DNA from: Ecdyonurus torrentis
Lineage: Eukaryota; Arthropoda; Insecta; Ephemeroptera; Heptageniidae
Reading direction: 5' to 3'
Length of the DNA stretch: 64,000 bases
NCBI GenBank assembly: GCA_949318235.1
Contig: OX439133.1
Span: 12,607,646 to 12,671,645, forward strand
This document shows, in pieces, positions 12,601 to 21,476 of this stretch. The first letter of the stretch is position 1; each line of letters starts with the position of its first letter. Both the position numbers and the translations under genes were made by a program. The notes beneath the pieces are model-generated. The model did no database searches, was not told where the DNA came from, and was given only the letters and a program-made list of their open reading frames with translations.

Positions 12601-12891
12601 ATTAGCTAAAATTGATGTAATTGATAATTCAAGTAAATTAAATACAATACCAGGTGCACCAGTATTACTTTTTAACAATTCAAATAACCCTAAATGTTGT
12701 TTACTTTCATATTTTGAACTATCAGGTTGTGGTAACCAATTACCAACTGGGGCATTATACACTGAACTAATGCAATTTGTGCTTGTGTCTGCAACACCCT
12801 CACCCATTGACAGCAATGCCAGTTCTACCATTCTTTGTATTATATCTGACCTACTTGCACCTACATCTAAACCTAAATCTTGTGGATTCAT
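9679..12891 (-). CDS. Large intronless protein with C-terminal variant MYND zinc finger (paralog 2)
   Basis: An intronless frame of 1,070 residues starting MNPQDLGLDV; I chose the ATG at 12891 because the two codons upstream are TTG and AAG. It is paralogous to the gene at 1173-4832: WLWSKFPESWKEAVN, ENRIGRIV, QYILPSI, the FELL/LxPxxLVQLP region and the C-terminal finger all align. The finger ligands are C1009, C1012, C1025, C1028, C1040, C1044, H1053 and H1057, with the same spacing as paralog 1 and again H-x3-H at the end. The protein lacks the long N-terminal extension of paralog 1. Known MYND domains recruit partners through proline-containing motifs; what the large helical body does is unknown. 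Same strand and about 4.8 kb upstream of paralog 1, consistent with tandem duplication. No truncation or internal stop. Confidence 0.85.
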   Translation of the reverse strand: MNPQDLGLDVGASRSDIIQRMVELALLSMGEGVADTSTNCISSVYNAPVGNWLPQPDSSKYESKQHLGLFELLKSNTGAPGIVFNLLELSITSILANKFHTMNLTKLIHDDKDSSFPLNFHYLATSTWFTLYCETFGLKYLNHLHTQQENLNKVIAIKEYVKKVKPSCDFLTNISGTLESIGKCTKISSILPLETKDCATEAIEFILEPRVLVQLPWNSVMYQQWLLTALGEVNKFEKFTLELRTWALNPQIEPIARELVSMVRELKERIYLGYTILCIQIVKYPQIDVQHPKWILDNVVLPSLVPLEMINNPNKGHALLKSIKKLSWGQSVTRTSDGVYISENAFKVNEKLETVFNSMFCSFSFWYDFPLGPLDVNTDYSSIDLQELINEINITRDMTPSTEKIFQISKIESQLIEKFMEYKKKSNLPTLNIQDLKNNTIKTIEENIFNKNRLQKKGWDKAKESIQKCKIVDIDSLMQKELTEMSTEEKCIIFSLMYKQIHQTLSGTEREDGMLPRTIALEQELVDRELILKLTELLSEKMKLTPVDINVKKYKLPTLEIAKMMEILGEIQTEKRDREWLWSKFPESWKEAVNIDEKEMKFEYNISNIIQEFENRIGRIVYNTAFKYHEIFENDGKIFPHLNTVQYILPSILASFISDTNTLNPCKNEHKNIKSHYIKFLHHLIQYYEISYQNWSSNNIGKPKDTRLLDDILQIETYAVYNEMKSLLAHSNILLNSFLNTEVPNTTDNLSMHKFEMLKHASLAWYSELEDNTEEQIPVLQFLYTWNMKSLGIINTINRVVCQIWAPVIQESFKIHPEIKSMHHISLLLSFCEIVFTRFLLYFEKLPEGATNTLQLLRVAPLASNLDQNTIEVLRWRYKFYFAIAKAHSGSKSKKIITKIIDNGKTLLSKDYKFFKSMRENMGPNQMPSLHGLPLEIKELVLMFFNRDFKNLEIKLPLLTLPTRGVAQQRQDRDDAKTTLSVKEVESKVEIPGSKFAIQSQATGTNNKCRNCPKVEKMLGLFLVCEKCLEEKFEDVNYFCSVKCQKEWWAKQHKEEHVNQLLGLKKSNDK

Positions 12892-12897
12892 CTTCAA

Positions 12898-12930
<33 letters not shown>

Positions 12931-13029
12931 TACAGAATTATCAGATTTGAATATTCTATATTCCCATTTCTTATAACATTATCTATTATTTAATTAATAG
13001 CTACATTATAATTAAGAATTTAATTACCT

Positions 13030-13082
13030 AATATTCTCAGACTATACTGTAATGATGCTGAAATCCATCTTGCTAGTTGATT
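13030..13082 (-). other. Possible 5' untranslated exon upstream of paralog 2
   Basis: On the minus strand a strong pyrimidine tract (CTTCTTTTTTTTCTGTTCAC) and AG end at 13083, giving a good 3' splice site. The following sequence carries a short upstream frame (ATG to TAG, eight codons), and an ATTAG/GTAATT candidate donor lies near 13030. It fits a spliced leader exon of paralog 2 but is unproven. Confidence 0.3.
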
Positions 13083-13256
13083 CTGTGAACAGAAAAAAAA
13101 GAAGGAAATAAAATATTAGTTTGCATATAACTCAGTACAGAATTTTTGTTTTACCAAGAGGTTTCAATGCATCCTTTCAGGAAAGGAGGGGGAGTACACA
13201 GATGTTTTTAGCTTGACCTAGTAATATAGATACCTCCACAAATTTGTATCCTGACC

Positions 13257-13666
13257 AGTCTTGGGTTCAATATCCAAAATTTATATAACGATACTATATT
13301 CTAGTATCACACAATAACGATGTCATTACTTTTAAAAATCTCACCCACAATAATGATAAATCATACTGCAATTTTTTATTGAAATAAAATATTTTAAATA
13401 CTTGCTTCATAACTGTACTATACCTACAATGATAAACCGATTCATTTTATACTTTTAAACTTTTTGGTAATATTTTCTTATTTTCTGCGCACTTTTCTTA
13501 CATTTGTGTATTTTTTTATTTTTTGAGCCAAAAGTATCGTTATAGATGGGACGATAGTATCGTCAATTTTTATTACTCTATAACGATAACTGTTATAAAA
13601 CTGTTAATATATACGTTTCGATAATCAAATATCGTTATCGTATTTACGATAATCAAACCCAAGACT
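13257..13666. mobile_element. Inverted-repeat element, family U copy 1
   Basis: Ends AGTCTTGGGTTC and GAA(C/A)CCAAGACT are inverted. The interior is rich in ACGATA / TATCGT motifs, including GATAGTATCGTC. A partial second copy with the same right half is at 15196-15309. No coding capacity. Confidence 0.6.
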
Positions 13667-13900
13667 ACCAGACATATTTCTCTTGCTTCCTTCAGACTCA
13701 TATCACTCATACCTTGTTTCATATATTATCTTTTGAAACTCATACTGCGTAACAATGTATATTAATATTTGTGTAAACTGCGGTGATATCCAGATCTTCA
13801 CCTATACGCTACATACATTCACCACTGCCCAACATCTGGTTACCTGGTACTCAGGTAAGGATCTACCTTTTAAAATGTTAAGATAAGAGTCATGGGCATC

Positions 13901-14456
13901 TTAAAGGAATAGACCAGAAGAAAACATAAGCATTTATATCACAAAACACTTGATAATAACTTTAGTTTGCCTCAAAACCCAACTTTAGCTCCGTAGCAGT
14001 GATCAGAAAATTTTAATTTATGCAACCCACTAAACACTTTTTACTAATTTTTGCATATTTCTGACGTCAGAAACATGAAGTCACGCATAATTTTCATTGA
14101 TAAAATTTGAACTATATAATAGTTATATGTGTACGTATAATAGTTTGGCACTGATGACTTTTTTTTTTTTGTAACGTCCAACTGATTATTGGTTACAGTA
14201 AAGTACAAAGTGGAGATGTGGGACAATAGAGGGTTGGGGGGAGGGGGGGGGGGGGGGGGTTGTGACGTCACAAGTGAATCGAGGTGTGAGAGAGAGACAC
14301 ACACGTAGATCAATAAAAACAACTCCCTCTCTCTCATATACACTCTCTCATAGGGCTACATTAACATTCTGGTAAAAATTGTTATCAGTTTTGAAGATCC
14401 CATTTCGTGTTTATTCATTAAAAAGCACATGTTATTTTATAAGTCTGTGGCTTTAA
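13901..14456 (-). mobile_element. Family E element copy 1, enlarged by about 215 bp
   Basis: Flanked by TTAA (13901-13904 and 14453-14456). It matches the other four family E copies (47810, 52383, 59049, 61549) at both ends (GGAATAGACCAGA..., GGTAAAAATTGTTATCAG), but its middle carries extra sequence with a poly-G run, GA-rich tracts and a second TGACGTCA at 14263-14270. Confidence 0.7.
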
Positions 14457-14766
14457 ATAAATACTGCTATAGCTATCTAGACTTCAATATCCCTCACATG
14501 TCTTTCAACTCCCTAATTAAGCTAGCACGCATGGTCCAATCTAAAAGACAATGCGCCAATATGAGTGACACCTGGAACTAGAAAGCTTTGTAAGCTTAAT
14601 ATTGTAGTTCAGGTGTCACATGTGGTGGCGCTAGTGTTGTGTGGACTACAAATAGTGCCCCGAGTTTTGGAAGACAGGTGAGGGACATATATATCGTATG
14701 GTTTTTATCTTGGTTCACTTAAAAATAATAATAATAATAAATAAACTAAACAAATGCTCACCCCCC

Positions 14767-14798
<32 letters not shown>

Positions 14799-14917
14799 TT
14801 CAACCACGCAGAAGAGGAATGAACCATGCAGCAAATGTTGAATGTCTCCTTTTGCATCTGACACATTCATACCCTCCCCCACCCCCCCCCTCCCAAAAAA
14901 GTGCAGAGTAATGAGTA
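14457..14917. other. Intergenic DNA with poly-C/poly-T tract
   Basis: No gene seen. A C14 run is followed directly by a long T run at 14760-14800. A short imperfect hairpin lies near 14570-14612 (CACCTGGAACTA ... TAGTTCAGGTGTC). Confidence 0.4.
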
Positions 14918-15193
14918 GTGGCTAAGGGTCACACCTATAGCCGTGATAAAAATTTCAAGATGTTTGACCATCCCAAAAAAAAAATTTGAAATTGACATTA
15001 GGCCTTATGTGCTTAAAATTTAAAAAAAAAAATAATAATAATAAAAAAAAATCATATAAAATTAATTTGCACTGTGGCCCCCCAAAATTTTTATATATTT
15101 GAAATTGTCTCAAACTGAAGTATCATTGTGCAAAATTTCCGATTTTTTTCACAATAAAAGTTTGAGTCCATGGCCAACCTCCCTACTCCCTAC
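14918..15193. mobile_element. Family H element, partial copy
   Basis: Matches most of the element at 63140-63471, sharing AGCCGTGATAAAAATTTCAA, GATGTTTGACC, TTTATATATTTGAAATTGTC and the terminal CTACTCCCT. The left end is missing. Confidence 0.7.
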
Positions 15194-15195
15194 AA

Positions 15196-15309
15196 CGATA
15201 ATATCGTCAACTTTTGTTAAACGATAATGATAACTTTTATAAAACTGTTAATCTACGTTTCGATAATCAAACATCGTTTTAGTATTTACGATAATCGAAC
15301 CCAAGACTG
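15196..15309. mobile_element. Family U element, partial copy
   Basis: Repeats the right half of 13257-13666: ATATCGTCAA, AAAACTGTTAAT, ACGTTTCGATAATCAAA and ACCCAAGACT. Confidence 0.65.
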
Positions 15310-15438
15310 CGAGATAGACACTTTGTCCACAACAATATGTCGAAGTATATTCGCTCCATCTCTTCTTCCATTAATATGTAGATAAAAAGGTACAATTTAT
15401 AAACAAATACTTATACCAGAAGAAAAAAAAATACAAAC

Positions 15439-15573
15439 CTAAATAAAATCAGATGACTAGCCAGTCATATGTAGGCAAACAAATGAAGACACGAAGAACA
15501 CAGAAACAAAACAGCTGTCAGTTTGAGCGTTCATCAATGGCTCAGAAGGCAAAATCTCAGAATGAGAACCAAC
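15439..15573 (-). other. Candidate untranslated exon
   Basis: On the minus strand a T-rich tract and TAG end at 15574, and AG/GTTTGT follows at 15439, bounding 135 bp that are less AT-rich than their surroundings. No long open frame. It could be a leader exon of the MYND paralog 2 transcript or of a non-coding RNA that starts near 18.25 kb. Confidence 0.22.
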
Positions 15574-15815
15574 CTAAAACAGAAAACATTGAATATTAAA
15601 TTTACAGTACGAAACTGAAATGCACTTAGATTTGAAAAGTATTGCTACAAGTGTTTTTATTCACTATATCAAAATGAGTCAATAATGACTCATTATTTAT
15701 GAAGCCCCCAACAAAATACCAAGGACTCTTAGTTCATTGCTTTTATTTTTTTATTTTTTTTTTTATATATAGTTGAGGTACAACATGGTATGGTGATTCT
15801 TATTTATAACTACAT

Positions 15816-16001
15816 ATCGATCTTGTTGCGAACAAAATTTCTATCTCGTATTTTATTACGCGAAGCAAAATGTCTATCTTTTTTTGTCAGCGTAAGCAAA
15901 ATGTCTATATTGTTCCCAATAAACGTTATGGAGATGGCATTTGAGATTTTGCTTTGCATGATAAAATAAGATAGACATTTTGTTTGCAACAAGATCAATA
16001 T
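15816..16001. mobile_element. Family D palindromic element, copy 1
   Basis: Ends GATCTTGTTGCGAACAAAAT and ATTTTGTTTGCAACAAGATC are inverted. The interior carries repeated AGCAAAATGTCTAT motifs. Confidence 0.75.
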
Positions 16002-16090
16002 TTATGTTAATTGAGAAAGGTTTTTGAAAGAGTACAGTACTGTATCTGGAACTTTTTATGGATCATTAGCTATTAAGCATGCTCACATAA

Positions 16091-16276
16091 AGATGTTGTT
16101 GCAAGCAAAATATGTATCTCATTTTGTTGCACGCAGAGCAATGTGTGAGCCGAGCGCCATCTACATAACTTTCAGAGAAGACTTTACACATTTTGCTTAG
16201 CTTGACCAAAAACGAGATACACATGACATTCGCGTGACAAATAACAACTTACACATATATTGCTCACAACATCAAT
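16091..16276. mobile_element. Family D palindromic element, diverged copy 2
   Basis: GATGTTGTTGCAAGCAAAAT at the left and ATTGCTCACAACATC at the right. Same layout as copies 1 and 3 but more diverged. Confidence 0.65.
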
Positions 16277-16299
16277 ATATGGCTTTGTATGAATATGAA

Positions 16300-16540
16300 A
16301 TCAAACAAAGTATATGAGAAACCAACAAGCACCTTCCCACAATGAGGTCCATGATGACTATACAACTAAATGAAGTAAATGAAGAAGAGGGCTGTTGCCC
16401 TCGAAACGTCTTCTTGTAAATATTTGTGTAACCTGCGCCATCAAGACTTTCACTAAGCTAGGGACCTCATCGTGGTAAGGATTCTTCCATCCATTCTTTG
16501 ATTACATATTCAAACCAAAATGGTTTAACCTTTCCTAATT
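16300..16540. mobile_element. Family V fragment
   Basis: Carries GAGAAACCAACAAGC, GGACCTCATCGTGG and CAAACCAAAATGGTTTAACC in the arrangement of the fold-back element at 8340-8560, split by unrelated sequence (16350-16450). Confidence 0.55.
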
Positions 16541-16615
16541 AATTATTCTTTATATGAATACAACCAGCAACCACCCTAAACCATCAGGCATAAAGTAGAA
16601 AAAAAAAGTTTGCAT

Positions 16616-16774
16616 GTCGATCTTGTTGCGAACAAAATGTCTGTCTCGTATGTTATCTCGCAAAGCAAAATGTCTATCTCGGTTTTTGTCAGCGTAAGCA
16701 AAATGTCTATCTCGTTTCCGAACGTTATGGAGATGGCGCTCCAGATAGACATTTTGTTCGCAACAAGATCGATG
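16616..16774. mobile_element. Family D palindromic element, copy 3
   Basis: The cleanest member: ends CGATCTTGTTGCGAACAAAA and TTTTGTTCGCAACAAGATCG are exact inverted repeats. The three D copies lie within 1 kb. Confidence 0.8.
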
Positions 16775-17482
16775 TAAAATATATAATTACCTATTGAAAT
16801 TCTAATTCTTATAATTTAATTTTTGTATAAACTATATTAATGATCGGGAAAACTTACACATTTAATAACAAAATAAATTAAATGTAGATGTATACATGGT
16901 TTGCTTTTGAAGTTCCAGGTGTTGGAAGTTTCAATAAGCAGTACATGTACCGTACTATAGAAGGGGGGGGGGGGGGGGGGGGGAGGAATTGTAGTATAAT
17001 ATAATCCACCATCACAGAGGATATAGGTGCATACAAAATATAATTAAATTACATAATATTATATTATGTACTGGTATATCTTCTTAAAATCATCAGTGTA
17101 TGCTCAAAATTGTCATAAAATGGTATTGGTTTACCCTTTCGGGTGGGACGCTATTTTGTTCTGGGGTGCCTCAACGTGAGCTGTCTAATCGTGTGGTTCT
17201 AAAATGTTGTGACCAAGGTCATATGACATACATACATACAAGTTTGTTTGATAGACCTATAAGGAGCAGAGCAATGAGCCATGAAAAAGAGCTCAGAAGT
17301 GCCATATTTAAAATACATTAAACCATACCGTGCTCGTAATGTTAAAAAGCTCTTCGAAATGATAGGCGACGCAATAAACCACACGTCCCTTGTTAATGTC
17401 TTCCAACTCTCGGCTTTTTATTATATAAGACACGAGTTAAATTTCCCTATTTTAATCAGATAAACCTCTCCATTATGTAACA
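16775..17482. other. Unassigned DNA with a poly-G run and a less AT-rich patch
   Basis: A G run of about 21 occupies 16962-16983. From 17100 to 17463 the sequence is less AT-rich and open in two plus-strand frames (73 and 60 codons) that overlap without joining. It may be a decayed mobile-element coding fragment, but I recognise no motif. Confidence 0.3.
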
Positions 17483-17576
17483 TATATTTATGTACCGCAA
17501 GGAAATGAATAACCTGCAATATAGCTTTTCAGTCTATAGTTGTGCAGGTTTTTCAATTCCTTGCGGTACATATATA
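17483..17576. mobile_element. Short palindromic MITE (family P)
   Basis: About 94 bp with inverted ends TATGTACCGCAAGGAA and TTCCTTGCGGTACATA, then AACCTGCA / TGCAGGTT. Single copy in this window. Confidence 0.65.
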
Positions 17577-17751
17577 CTACATCCTACCAATATGATCCTA
17601 CCAAACGACAAAATTTAAAATGCAGATACATATTTATGGCAATCCTGGGCCGATAATTATGACCATATACCAGTTCTACAAATTACAATTACCATACATG
17701 TTATGTACATAATAATGTTACACTATGTAATTCCATGTAATGGAACATTCA

Positions 17752-18015
17752 TTACATGTGTGGACTGCGGCCATATAAATAAAATGGATGGTGTGCGTAC
17801 CGGTAACCAAAAAATGCATACTGTGCTAGTTTACTGGTAGCAACTGGAGAAAATATATTGAGTCCAAGCTTCGTAAACGTTGTCGATTCAGCCGATGCGT
17901 TCAAATTGGATCTGATATGGAGTCCTTTTATAGACTTATACTCCGACTTCGGACCCCAAAAGGTTCTTGAGCCACCACGACCACGTGGACGAAACACTTC
18001 CAAATCGAATATTAC
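17752..18015 (-). other. Candidate exon with an 88-codon open frame, no start codon
   Basis: On the minus strand TTTAG/GT at 18016 is a fair 3' splice site, and the frame stays open to a TAA at 17752-17754. It encodes a basic, Gly/Arg-rich start (VFRPRGRGGSRTFWGP) and an aromatic C-terminal part. There is no ATG except the last codon. Joined to the upstream exon ending at 18141, the frame hits a stop with no ATG, so translation would need another exon. It may be non-coding. No family recognised. Confidence 0.28.
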
Positions 18016-18140
18016 CTAAACCAACGAAAAATTATGTAAAAATTTTACACTTAAATATAAACTAACGATCATTGTAATTTATAATGTACAATAATCTTAC
18101 ATTAACACACTAGTGATAGAAATTTGACATTAAACTTACA

Positions 18141-18260
18141 TTAGATTGAAGACGACGCTACCACCACGATCCACAGCACGGTCAACGGTAATATTCCACC
18201 GTTTCAGTTTCACCGGTTCTATTCTTCTCTTTCTGGTTCAGTTCATGGTTGTGACGTCAT
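18141..18260 (-). promoter_or_regulatory. Possible minus-strand promoter and first exon with CRE-like sites
   Basis: Reading the minus strand, two TGACGTCA sites (18281-18288 and 18252-18259) flank a TTTATAT box, followed by about 110 bp of less AT-rich sequence ending at a textbook donor, AAT/GTAAGT, at 18141. The layout suits a promoter plus untranslated first exon for a minus-strand transcript that might run to the exons at 17752, 15439, 13030 and the MYND gene, though no transcript evidence is visible. TGACGTCA is also frequent in repeats here. Confidence 0.35.
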
Positions 18261-18288
18261 ATAAATGGTCATGTGACTGATGACGTCA

Positions 18289-18909
18289 TTAACTACCAAC
18301 GGTGCAAAGTTTGCATTGAAATCAGTGTTTGAAATTAAATTATTATTATATACTTTCCTGAAATAAATGAAAATATTAATAATTATAACTATTATAAGAA
18401 TAAGGATTTAATTTACTGGTCCCTGGTCCCCCTTTTAGTTAATTTTTCTTTCACGCCAACAGAGAGAGCGGTTGCAGATTAAACAAAAAACACTTGGATG
18501 TACAACAAACTTTTTTTTTTTTTTTTTCATTTTCAAAAAAAATAATAAATAATTAATTAATTAATTTGTATATGAGATCAAACGTTTTTTTTTTTATAAG
18601 AATAAAAATATTTTTGCACCCAATCTAGAAAATAAAGTTCATATTTTATTCCATTACATCATTTTACGAGATTTTTTTTTTTTTTTTTTTTTAATTATAT
18701 ATAGTCAGAGAGTTTTTTTTACAAATAATTGTATGACAAAAATTGCACTAAAAATTCTAAACAATTAATACGCATAATCGGCATATATATAATGCATAAT
18801 TAAAATTATATTTATGCATTATAAACTTTGATTTTTTAGCTTATGCATTTATATTTTATAATATTATATATGGTCGGTAATCGGTATATTAAATGACTAT
18901 GACATTGAA
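18289..18909. other. AT-rich intergenic DNA
   Basis: No gene seen; T runs at 18510-18528 and 18670-18692. Confidence 0.4.
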
Positions 18910-19354
18910 GAAGGTGAATTGAACTTTTTTTGTTGAGTTTATGATATTTTTGGAAAGAGCTTTAAAAAATTTTGAGGCGCTATTTTTTCTTAGGACGATT
19001 GGAGCATGCGAAGTATTTTTAATTAATTTTTGAAAATCGACCTAAAAAGACTCTGACGTCATCATTCCACTTTTTTCTCGGCAAATGCTAATCGTTCGAG
19101 GTTCAGTAACCAGTTTAATGAAATCAGCTCGTTCTCAGGATTTCAAAAAACTGGCTACTGAACCTTCTACGGTCAATACTTTCCGAAATAAATGCCCGAT
19201 TGATGACGTCACAGTCTTTTTAGGACGATTTTCAAAAATTAATTAAAAATACTTCCCATGCTCCAATCGTTTTAAGAAAAATTAGCGCCTCAAAATTTTT
19301 TAACGCTCTTTTCAAAAATGTCATAAAAAGCGGGGGTTAAAAAAATTCACCTTC
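18910..19354. mobile_element. Palindromic element, family C
   Basis: Inverted ends GAAGGTGAATT and AATTCACCTTC with arms of about 200 bp that share TTTTGAGGCGCTA, GACGATTGGAGCATG, TTTTTAATTAATTTTTGAAA and GACGTCATC. Each arm has one TGACGTCA (19054 and 19204). Arms are diverged by scattered substitutions, so the insertion is older than the palindrome at 53574-55545. Confidence 0.75.
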
Positions 19355-19963
19355 CTGATCATTTGACAATGTGACAGTATAGACCGCTTGCACTCATATT
19401 TAAGAGCCGCCATTTTGTTGGTCAGGAATACATAGGCCAGCATAGGAAAAACATCATTTTTATTTTTTTAATAGCAAAAGAAGCTTCAAACCAGGGTCGG
19501 CCTGGCCAGGTCCGCTAGTCCGCGATTGCGGACCGGGCCCCCCCGGGCGCGGGCCCTTGCCGTGCCCACAACACTCCAATTAAAAAAAAAAAAAAAACGA
19601 AGAAAAAAAAAAAAAAAAGGAGAAGAAGAAAATTAAAAGGACAATTTCAGACTGATAAATTTTCTTTTTCTTTCAAAAGACGATAAGAAATTACATCCAA
19701 TCTTAAAATTCTATCCGCTTTTAATTTTTAAAAAAATTGCACTCCTAGTGAACTCTAGTCTAGTGGTCAATTAGCAATTGTTTTGTTATTGTTCACCTCC
19801 TTCATATAATTTGTCCCCCTATATATTGGTAAAAATAATAAAAAAAAAAAATGTGATTTTTTGATTGAACGGAGGGGAAGAAATGTGACTTGGTGCGGCA
19901 AATGTGTCGGTGTAACAATACTAATTAGTAAAAATAAATTTATAATTAAATTATCGCTCCTAA

Positions 19964-20098
19964 ATGTTTTCTAAACCAGAATATAAACACAATACTGGTG
20001 CACTGAAACTGAAACGTACTCAGTCCGCTAGAAAAGAATTGGATAAGTGTGGAGATGATCCTAAACAAAGAAAGCTGTCGTTCTCCGAGTTTAAATAA
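19964..20098 (+). pseudogene. Remnant of a hAT transposase N-terminus
   Basis: A 44-codon frame from ATG to TAA inside the hAT element. It is Lys/Arg-rich and reads NTGALKLKRTQ early and PKQRKLSFSEF at the end, the layout of the leader that precedes the zinc finger of ZMYM1-like hAT transposases (basic SGAxKRK-type motif, then a short K-L-x-x-F patch). No zinc finger, DDE residues or dimerisation domain remain. The assignment rests on resemblance remembered from that family and would be strengthened by a related full-length element. Confidence 0.45.
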
Positions 20099-20154
20099 AA
20101 TATTTGATTTTATTCAATTTTATTTTTTAATTTAAGCTTTTTTCTCAACACCAT

Positions 20155-20264
20155 AATGCTGTTCGTAAACCCTGTTCTCTTGCACCAAAAAATGCGCATA
20201 CCATTTGAATAACCATAGGCGATCGTCATTTTTGGTGCAGAGAACAGGGTTTACGAACAGCATT
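20155..20264. mobile_element. Short palindromic MITE, family A copy 2
   Basis: Inverted ends AATGCTGTTCGTAAACCCTG and CAGGGTTTACGAACAGCATT are exact. It lies inside the hAT element, so it inserted later. Confidence 0.82.
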
Positions 20265-20802
20265 CATATTTTTCTCCATTATCTTAGCTCATTTGAAAAC
20301 ATTATAATGATTTTATTTGTAGTGTGCATGTCATAAAAATCTCATACAAAAGTGAAGTATTTTAAGTAAATTCCTAATTAAAAGGGGGCGTGGCCTCAAA
20401 AATTTTTCGCCTGCGGCGCATTTTTTGGGGGCTTCGCCCCCAAACCCCCCTTATTTTGTTCGCGGGCCCTTTTGTAATCTCGCGGACCGGGCCATTTCCT
20501 CCCAGGCCGACCCTGCTTCAAACCTCAATCAAAGCCTTATTTCTAGCTCCTAATAAGCTCGAAGGATATGAGAAAAATTTGTTGAGTTGAAATAAACAAT
20601 TTTTTATGTGAAAAATTAGGAAAAACGAAGTTTCCCCTATGCTGGACAATGCATTAGTCACCACAAACATGGCGACAAAGCGCAAGGATGTGCAAGGGGT
20701 CTATACTGTATGTTTGTTTTTTTTCCCCTATAACTTTTTGGTCAAATTAACACATGTTAATTTCAATAATTGTTTTTATCTCTTTTTTAAGTGTGCACAC
20801 TT

Positions 20803-20896
20803 AACCCTGTTTTATAGCTTATAGCACCAAAAATAACCATATCTGTTAATTCATAATTGTCATTTTATATAAGCAAGGGTTACGAATCGGGCTTTT
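20803..20896. mobile_element. Family A element, diverged fragment
   Basis: TAACCCTGTTTTATAGC, AGCACCAAAAATAACCA and GGGTTACGAA match family A loosely. Confidence 0.45.
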
Positions 20897-21281
20897 ATGG
20901 AATAAAAACTTCTTTTTTTTTTTTTCTTTTTTTTTTTTTTTGACCCCTCCACTCTGTATTAGCCTAATGTCTAATACATATACAGAAAATACATCTACTT
21001 GTACAGATTTTTTTTTTTTTTTTTTTTTTTTCCCTATAACTTTTTGGTCAAATCAAGCAGTCTGATTTCCCGTCATGCTGTTATACTGCACTGGAATAAT
21101 TATCAAAGAAAAAACGTGTAGATTGAATCAAATGATTATTTAAATTTACATTGACAAAATCTTGCTGTACATTTGCATAAATTTATAATAAAACTCTACA
21201 TATTTTATAGTGTTATAGATTCTTAATTATCACAAAATTAACCTTGTTTACTATTTATAATTTATATTACGGGCGGGTATA
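20897..21281. other. AT-rich intergenic DNA
   Basis: No gene seen; T-rich runs at 20910-20941 and 21008-21030. Confidence 0.4.
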
Positions 21282-21289
21282 CTGGCATA

Positions 21290-21468
21290 CAGGGTCGGAC
21301 TGGCAATGAAGGGGCCTGGTCCGCAAAAGGGGTGTAACATTCTCTTTAGGGGCCACAAAGGGGGCGTAACACCCTATAGTTACGCCCCTTTTTGGGCCTT
21401 AGGGGCCTCCAAACAAGGGGGGCCACGTCCGCAATTGCGGACTTGCTCTTATGGCCAGTCCGAGCCTG
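21290..21468. mobile_element. hAT MITE, 179 bp, with perfect 8-bp target duplication
   Basis: Inverted ends CAGGGTCGGACTGGC and GCCAGTCCGAGCCTG are flanked by CTGGCATA on both sides (21282-21289 and 21469-21476). The interior is GC-rich with inverted GGGGTGTAAC / GTTACGCCCC. A truncated relative is at 24187-24311, and the ends resemble the 1,024-bp hAT element, so all three probably used related transposases. Confidence 0.85.
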
Positions 21469-21476
21469 CTGGCATA

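Larger units (their letters stand above)
19492..20515. mobile_element. Non-autonomous hAT transposon with perfect 8-bp target duplication
   Basis: Terminal inverted repeats CAGGGTCGGCCTGG and CCAGGCCGACCCTG bound 1,024 bp, flanked on both sides by CTTCAAAC (19484-19491 and 20516-20523). CAGGG-type ends with an 8-bp duplication are the hallmark of the hAT superfamily. The insertion is inside a family L element. Subterminal sequence is strikingly GC-rich (GCGGACCGGGCC). The interior has a short remnant frame (19964-20098) and a nested family A MITE (20155-20264). Confidence 0.88.
19374..20709. mobile_element. Family L element copy 1, split by a hAT insertion
   Basis: Ends ACAGTATAGACC and GGTCTATACTGT are inverted. 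With the 1,024-bp hAT insertion and one 8-bp target copy removed, about 304 bp remain, matching the uninterrupted copy at 48376-48659 (shared CACTCATATTTAAGAG, GGTCAGGAATACATA and CATGGCGACAAAGCGCAAGG). Confidence 0.8.

Noticed and set aside
17100..17463. Overlapping 73- and 60-codon plus-strand frames
   Set aside because: Frames do not join without a shift and show no motif I can name; noted as an unassigned patch.
20390..20590. 66-codon plus-strand frame
   Set aside because: Crosses the right end of the hAT element and its target duplication, so it is composite DNA.
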